DNA of 64,000 nucleotides from Temnopleurus reevesii (lineage: Eukaryota > Echinodermata > Echinoidea > Temnopleuroida > Temnopleuridae), in NCBI GenBank assembly GCA_036244855.1, contig BQKZ01002207.1:1-64000 (forward strand). The letters run 5' to 3'. Position 1 is the stretch's first letter. Each line of letters begins with the position of its first letter. This document shows positions 57,256 through 64,000 of this stretch, one piece after another. The notes under the pieces were generated by a model. It made no database searches. It saw nothing but the letters and a program-made list of their open reading frames with translations, and was not told the DNA's origin. The position numbers were made by a program, and so were the translations under genes.

Positions 57256-58443
57256 CTAATTTGTAACAAGTGCTTATGATTGGTTACTGGCCATATTGAA
57301 CCAAACGAGCATGCAACGGATATCTTACTTGGTTACTTACATTAGTGAATAATCGCAAACCATTATGTTACAGGGCCCTGGTCTCAAAATTTACGACACA
57401 AATGGCCTATTGTTAGGCATACTGTACTTCAACCATATTTTTCGCCTAATCTAGTTTTATGAAAGAATTTCACACCTATTTTCTAATAAGAGCCTCAATT
57501 TATTAGAAGCAAAATCTAACCAACCAAAATGGACCAATGACATGATGCATAATTCATGAGGTCTAATTTACCAGGACATTTTTTACTTATTCATATTTCC
57601 TTTCAATAGTGTTTTGATGATAGAGTTTAAAATTGCTGGAGGAGCATGGTATAATGAGATTTCTGATTTGGCAAGATGAATTTGCTGCTTCCAGCTACTT
57701 GTTTTATGTTTTTAATTAATTTTTTTCACCTCTCATGTTTGAATAGTTTGTCATTCACCATTTATATGATATCTCAAGCATAATTATATATATTCTTTGT
57801 ATCAACTCTGTATTCACTATAAGTAATATATCTATATTTATGATATATCATCAGATAGATTTGATAAATATATTGGAACTGTCGAAGTTTGATGACGCTG
57901 ATAGGTGAATGAAGAACTATTTCAGGAATGAAAGATATTAAAATCCTAAAATTAAATTGTCAAAAAATGAGTAGGATTCTCTGGTATCATCAGGAGTTAT
58001 CTGCATAATGCCAATAATTCTTAAATTTGCGAAACTTGTCTGATGTTTTACATGATTTTTTAAAGATAAACTCTTCCTCATCTGCACAAGGAGAACTCTG
58101 GTACAAAGACTAAGCACATGATTATTCTAGGCGATTTTATACTTCATGCAGGGTAGACAATTAATTTTCGAAGAATTATGAATTATTTTAATAGACAAAG
58201 AAAGTACATTAAGGAAAATTTTAGGGTACATATGGACCAAAAACAAGAAGTCAATTAGTTTTGTATTTAAAACTTTTATGACCCAATTCCAAGAGCTTTT
58301 ATATGTGCTAAAGCTCACAAGTTGAGAAGGGGAACATGGAAATTATATTCAAGCAACTCATATCAGTAGGTCTCCCCTAGGTGCCAGATATTGCTTAATA
58401 ACATAATTGCATTTATATCTAAGAACATACCTGTCTGTACACA

Positions 58444-58669
58444 TATTTCAATGTGTTCTGTTGTATCTTGTAAATGAAACATGTTTGTATGAATACATAA
58501 TCAGGTATGCACTATGTTTCTCTGTATGCATTATTTTCATATTGGTGCTGAAATGAAATAGTTATGTTTGAAAACATCTTTTGGGTTATTTTTGTAAATA
58601 AATATTATTTGATGGTTTAGTCCAAAAGTGAATGAAAAAGTAAATAAAGTGAATCTAGAAATTCCTATA
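58444..58669 (+). repeat. 226-bp block duplicated at 45014-45239
   Basis: Second copy, same orientation, ending at an N. The upstream flank differs from that of copy 1. Confidence 0.9.
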
Positions 58670-58722
58670 NTTTTTTATCTAGTTGAATATGAAATAATTA
58701 CCCAATGTTTGCCAAGGTTTCC

Positions 58723-58763
58723 TATCCCTCTCTCTCTCCCTCTCTCTTTCTCTCTCTCTCTCT
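58723..58763 (+). repeat. CT microsatellite
   Basis: A CT-rich run directly left of the Tc1/mariner-type element at 58768. Confidence 0.85.
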
Positions 58764-58767
58764 TATA

Positions 58768-59323
58768 CAGAGTGAGTCAAAAAAAATGTCCTCCAACTTT
58801 GATGCCTTCCTCTTCAAAACATAAAATTATCATCCCAAATTCGATGGTATATCCTGATAGAGTATTCTCCAAAGAATATTTTGTTACCATTTTTATTTTT
58901 ATTTGTGCGCGCATGACTGCACACGAGACATCTTAGCTAAAGGTATGAAATCTTACTTGCGCCAAGTGGCTAGGTGAAGATGAAAACAATGAAAATAGCT
59001 TGTGTCATATGGACAGACAGAAGCACGTTCAATCACACACGTACATGCACACACACACAAAATGCAGCAAATCACTTAATACACACCTACACAGAAACAT
59101 AAACCACCCCCCCACACACACACACACAAACACACAAACACACAGGTGCAAAAATCTAAGTGGTAAGAGCTTATCGACAACTTTACTCCCTTATTCAGTT
59201 TTCTTTCGTAACCAGAGAAAGTCTCACAAAACCCGCTGAGCACAGACACACAAACACACCCACACCCACACACACACACGCACACACACAGGCATACCCC
59301 AAACCACCCACGCACACACGCAC

Positions 59324-59362
<39 letters not shown>

Positions 59363-59804
59363 AGCTCAGTAAACCACAAAAAAAGACCCACAAACTGCAC
59401 ACAAAGACGCCCACATAGGCGCACAATTCATACACAGAAATCAACAAATGAACATAATTTTGTGTTTCGTTGCAAAAGTCTCTGGTGAAAATGATTTCTT
59501 TTGGGAAAGTCTCCAGTATTCACCAATCCATCTGCAGACATATCAGATCGAGCTACGACAGGGTATGGAGGAAGATGCTTTTGAGCCTTGGGAAGATGGA
59601 GGGAATGCTCCATCTAACATTGATCCATCATGCACAACGGTGTATCATCCGTCAGGAACAGGAGACAAGTGAAGGATTGAGCTAAGAGTGACGGGCACTT
59701 AAAAAAAACCCAGTTTTTAAATGTTTGATCTTTTACATAAGCTTTAAGAGACATGTTCATGTTCTTATTCACAGATGTTACAGTGCACTGTTTTACAAGT
59801 ATGG

Positions 59805-59838
<34 letters not shown>

Positions 59839-60177
59839 ATGTAAGTGTATGTGTGTGCGTGTTTAAGTGTGTGTGGGGGTGGGTGGGTGCGTGCGTGTGT
59901 GTGTGCAATTGCAAATGCTTGTTTGAGCTTGCCATTATCTGTCCAACTGTCGCACGACCAAAGACTGTTTTTGTCGGCCACTTGGCGCAAGTGACATTTT
60001 GTTTCTCAAAACCAATCGTCTCTTGTTCAGTCATGCATGCAATAATGTACACAAAAATGGTATCAAAATGTTCTGGAGAGTACTTTTTCAGGATATACCA
60101 TCAAATTCAGGATAATATTTTTATATTCCGAACAGGACAGCTTCAAAGTCGGAGGACATTTTTTTTGACTCACCCTG
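58768..60177. mobile_element. Tc1/mariner-type DNA transposon remnant
   Basis: 1410 bp flanked by TA on both sides. The ends begin CAGRGTGAGTCAAAAAAAAT, and the inverted repeats extend about 205 bp (58768-58972 and about 59973-60177), both including a shared CTTGCGCCAAGTGGC. The interior holds a CA-repeat tract (about 59030-59365), a unique core of about 250 bp (59440-59700) and a TG-repeat tract (59805-59910). TA duplication and this length suit the IS630-Tc1-mariner superfamily. No transposase with a DDE motif is visible, so it is probably non-autonomous. Confidence 0.75.
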
Positions 60178-60231
60178 TATATCTATATATATAAAGTAGA
60201 TATGTGTTAAATTGAGAATGTATAGAAATAA

Positions 60232-60558
60232 TAAAGATATGATAGAGTTCACTTCAAGAAAGAAGACACAGTTAACAAGTTGATTTCTACGAGCGCTTTA
60301 TTTTAATAATCTTAATGGTGGAATGAAATACTTGTAAGTTGGATACATATATATACAAGCGATTTATGTAAGATAATATACAGTGTATTTAAAAGGTAGA
60401 TTAAAGAGGATCAGGGGCTTAATAAATGTGAGGGTACCTGTATTACAGGTATTACAGGTTTTTCATTCCACCATGAAGATTATTACAAGAAATCGCTTGT
60501 GGAAATCAACTTGTTAACTGTGTCTTCTTTCTTGAAGTGAACTCTATCATATCTTTAC
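60232..60558. mobile_element. Foldback (MITE-like) element
   Basis: Inverted repeats of about 100 bp: the left arm starts TAAAGATATGATAGAGTTCA and the right arm ends in its complement, also sharing the segments around CACAGTTAACAAGTTGA and GGTGGAATGAA. Flanked by TA repeats on both sides, as expected of insertion into TA-rich sequence. No coding capacity. Confidence 0.75.
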
Positions 60559-63500
60559 AAATATATATATTTATATATATACTGATTCCACCACTACCTT
60601 TGTGTTCCTCTCTTTAATTTCCATTCTCTTCTCTTTTATTTGCTTCTCACCTATTTCCTCATTTCCCCCCTTCCCCCCCCCAAACTCTCTCTCTCTCTCT
60701 CTCTCTGCCGACGATGGCTTGTTTATCACATTTCATCAGCTGTTCAATCATTGTGGAGTTGCCCCCCCCGCCCCCCCCCCCCCTATAATATAGCAGTATA
60801 TTTGCACTTATATACCTCACTCTTTCAAAACATATCATGATGTACAAAAATAAGTTATTAGAGAGATTCATGATAATCACTAAAGTTGGACANAATTGAT
60901 AATTTTCTCCAGTTTTCTATTTAATGATAAAAAGAACTGAATTTCTACATGGAAAGATGGCATATTGTCTGAAAGACATGACTTATACATGTAACTTTAT
61001 TTTATATTTGTGGAAAAATGACAAATTTGAATCTAATTTGGTGTTTTTAACACAAAATAAATATATAAATCTCTGATCATCATGAAAATACATGACAACA
61101 TAAACTCATACATAAACATCATCTAAGTCACAAACTTCTCTCATGTATAACATTAATTATTTACAATCTACAAATAGCTTATTTAGCCACATAAAAAGTC
61201 TGTTTTTGTGAAATTTCATGTGACGATACTGAAAAGGATGATTGTCTTTCTACGTAACACAGTCAGGTAAGCAGAATACATGTAGTAATAATTTCTCATA
61301 TTCTGGGCCAAGGGCATTAATACAGGAGTACCCTTTTGGCTCGAAGGAATCCAACACAAATAATATTCACCTTTAACATGCATAAATAAGAGAACTCTTC
61401 GAGGGATATTGCACTGTTCCGATACCTATGATTTCAGCTCACATAAAGGACTGCTTTAATACTGTAATAACACAATCTAGTTTCTATTACTCTGTCAGAA
61501 TGGATTTCTCTGTAATCTAAATACTGCAATAATATGATTGAGCAGACGATCACACTCATTTTGGCCCCTTGGAGTTGTAGCACCTGTGTAGGGGTTGTAT
61601 TGCGTCCCCTTGTATATACTTCTACTTGCTATTTATTCCAGATATTGAATTTGTCAAATGTGTCAAGTCAGGCATTATACACAACTAAAATGAAAGTTAG
61701 GGATCGCTTTTAATTTTACCACTTCAGAATAGTTGCATTTTTAGGCAGTGCACTGAAGTGATAGACATCATTTGAAAACTGAAATCATTCATGTGTGAAA
61801 TAATTTACAGGTTGTTGGATGACATTATAAACAGTTGCTTTTGGTTATTTTCAAATTTATAAAACTTTGATAAAAAATTTTACAGAGATTTTGGGCTTGG
61901 TGTATGACAAAAACAATGTATTTTTAATAAAGGAAGGCAAGATTTTTCATTCTAGAATATCCTCTTATTTTGTTTTTACCAAAGAAGGATAACTATAAAA
62001 CAGATAAACATTAATTCAAGTGACTGAGAAGCAAACAGTACTTCACATATAGGAATTATTATTGAAATCAGCAAGATGGCAATATGGAAACAATCTTAGG
62101 TCAGCTTTCATACTTATTTTTTAAATTATGAGGTAGGTAAAAAAATATATAAATCAGTGGAACTACCTACCATCTTGGCAACATAGATAGGTTTAATTTT
62201 TCAATTTGGTTTTATTGATAAAAAAATACACATCAAAAAGTCTGTAGACTACAAATGTGAGTTTACAACTTCATTTTAATAGCCCCTGTTTCCATTTATA
62301 AGATGCAATTACTATTACCTGAAATAAACAATCTTATTCCATAATAATGAATAACTTCAAATGAAAATTAAGAAATGGGGTAACTTGCGGGTGTAGCATT
62401 CAATATTAAAAAGGAATGCAAGGCTGAAAATCTGGAACGATTTGTGGTCATTTATCATTATACATGAAACCACCAAATAATTTATCAATACAGTGGAAAC
62501 TCATTACCGAGGAGTCTGATTATTAACAATACATTATTAATAACTCAATCTGGTATTCCTTTTCTTTACCTTATCAAACAAGGCAACATCCATAGGCCTA
62601 GTCAAAAGGACCTTCATTGCAGATATAGTTAAGGGGAACTAAAGATCTTTATCAGAACAAAGACCATACAAGTTCACCAGAAGTGCATGAACTTTGGAGT
62701 CAATAAACTCCAAACAGGTTCATTTTCTTGACGGCATCCACAAAAACGTAAGAAATCTCTCACAATAGTGACATGTTTAGCTTTTATTACAAGCACAAAT
62801 TCAAGAAAATCAAGCCAAGGGGAATATAGAATAGCGTGCAGGGTTTTTTCTCCCCTCTCTCGCTCTTTTGGCAAGCTCTGGGGTATGTTTTGACTCTTTC
62901 GTGTAGGTCACTTCTAAATCCACAAGACCTCTTTGTTCAACACATTCCCCTTCCTACCCTTGCTTTTGGGGTTTCATCACGTTCAGCAGTAATCCGAGAC
63001 TTGGTATTGCTCTGTCGAACTGAGATTCTTTCCAATGTACAAGAGTACTTCACTTTGTTCACTTTGTTATGTACAGTTTATTTCTTTTTCAATTAACAGG
63101 TATATGAAACAAATGTAATTTGATTTGGTGGTTATTTCTACTATTTCAATGAACATGTATCTGTTGTTTTGGTTCAACAACAGAATTAAAGGCCCATATT
63201 ACCAAAATGGGTTTAGATTATGACCATGATTCTTTTCCCTTTTGATGCTCCAATAACGAATGACCACAGATGTACTTGTCACAAATGTGCTAAATGCACA
63301 CTTCTAGCCCTGTGGGGCTGTAACATATATAGAACAATTTTGCAATCAACGCAAACTTCTGCACATGATTTCTCATAGACTTGCGATTGATATCAATCAT
63401 ATGATCGATTGGAAAGCTATATGTTACAGGGCCCTGGACTCCATAAACCATTTGTATGTGAATGGGTTGAGTCTGTATAATAGGCTACACTCCAAATTAG

Positions 63501-64000
63501 GTAATCTTTTACCACAAATTTACCTGAGCAATGAAATTAATTAGACCCATCTTTGTGGAGAGGGTCGTAAGAAATTACGATTACAAATAGGTTTCCTCTG
63601 AAAGTATCCTAAAATCACTTCACCCTTTCCTCTTGGAGAATGACCTACATGAGTTTAGGTTGTGATGGAAACCAAAAGTGACTCAGAGATGCAAAGATTT
63701 CCTTTTTTTCTTCAAGAGGTCATGAATTCTTGATGTATACATCCAGGTCAGCATCAGCAAACCCTGTGAAACTAGGAATATTTTGAGGGCCAACTTGGCT
63801 CGAATCATCTCTTTATAGTATCCATGCTCAAATAACCAATACAAGAGTTTTGTGCACTTCCATAAATGATAGAGGTGCATTCATTTCAAGTGGGCTATTT
63901 AAGCTGTCATCTCCATTTATTGTTGCCGAATTGATGATGTAGGCTTATATTTATACGTAGTAAATATATAAATAGTATGTAGTAAATCTAATTAAATTGA
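60559..64000. other. Downstream region without a recognised gene
   Basis: A+T-rich, with a CT run and poly-C tract (60687-60783) and a single N at 60892. A motif GTTACAGGGCCCTGG at 63424 also occurs at 57370 and may mark a dispersed repeat. The open frames of 60-90 codons show no family signature. Confidence 0.55.
60754..60783. repeat. Poly-C tract
   Basis: Two C runs interrupted by one G; a CT run lies about 60 bases upstream (60687-60706). Confidence 0.85.

Larger units (their letters stand above)
54134..58443 (+). other. GRIP 3' UTR and downstream DNA
   Basis: A+T-rich after the stop codon, with possible polyadenylation signals and the foldback at 57060. No further gene was recognised. 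Confidence 0.55.

Noticed and set aside
59000..60194. Cys/Val-rich and His/Thr-rich open frames of 65-139 codons
   Set aside because: Translations of CA and TG repeats inside the Tc1/mariner-type element.
62674..62874. Minus-strand open frame of 66 codons
   Set aside because: No family signature and no acceptor or donor of matching phase.

Overview
The window looks like animal nuclear DNA: A+T-rich, intron-rich, with GT-AG exons, tRNA-derived SINE fragments, foldback MITEs, a Tc1/mariner-like element and LINE 3' ends. The repeat style (SINE tails ending in ATT repeats, many short foldback elements) and the gene's similarity to vertebrate GRIP suggest an invertebrate deuterostome, most likely a sea urchin or other echinoderm. 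That identification is an inference, not proven.

One protein-coding gene is recognised. It lies on the + strand and is the orthologue of glutamate-receptor-interacting protein (GRIP1/GRIP2), a seven-PDZ scaffold. Seventeen exons between 20162 and 54133 join in one consistent frame and encode PDZ1 to PDZ7 in order, the Ser/Arg/His-rich linker before PDZ7, and the stop codon. A candidate first coding exon at 9014-9095 has the donor phase needed to join them. With it the product would be 1103 residues, close to mammalian GRIP1. PDZ2 to PDZ6 are each interrupted by a phase-2 intron at the same structural position.

Layout: 1-9013 has no recognisable gene; 9014-9095 candidate exon 1; 9096-20161 a long first intron with repeats and a CpG-rich patch; 20162-27432 N-terminus and PDZ1; 28077-29097 PDZ2; 35327-36239 PDZ3; 37077-37232 a linker exon with an in-frame TAA; 37763-39511 PDZ4; 40225-42669 PDZ5; 43305-44601 PDZ6; 47016-53929 and 53930-54133 linker and PDZ7; 54134-64000 3' UTR and downstream DNA with transposon debris.

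The most unusual feature is that PDZ4, PDZ5 and PDZ6 are surrounded by partial tandem copies of their own exons. Seven extra copies of the peptide-groove part of PDZ4 exon 1 form an array of about 147-bp units (38002-39006), most with an open frame and an intact splice donor. Truncated copies of the second PDZ4 and PDZ5 exons sit just upstream of the real ones, and three decayed copies of the first PDZ6 exon follow the real one. The linker exon between PDZ3 and PDZ4 carries an in-frame stop, but it is 156 nt long and phase-symmetric, so skipping it restores the frame. There are also signs of assembly trouble: single N bases, and a 226-bp block found twice 13.4 kb apart with an N at one edge of each copy.
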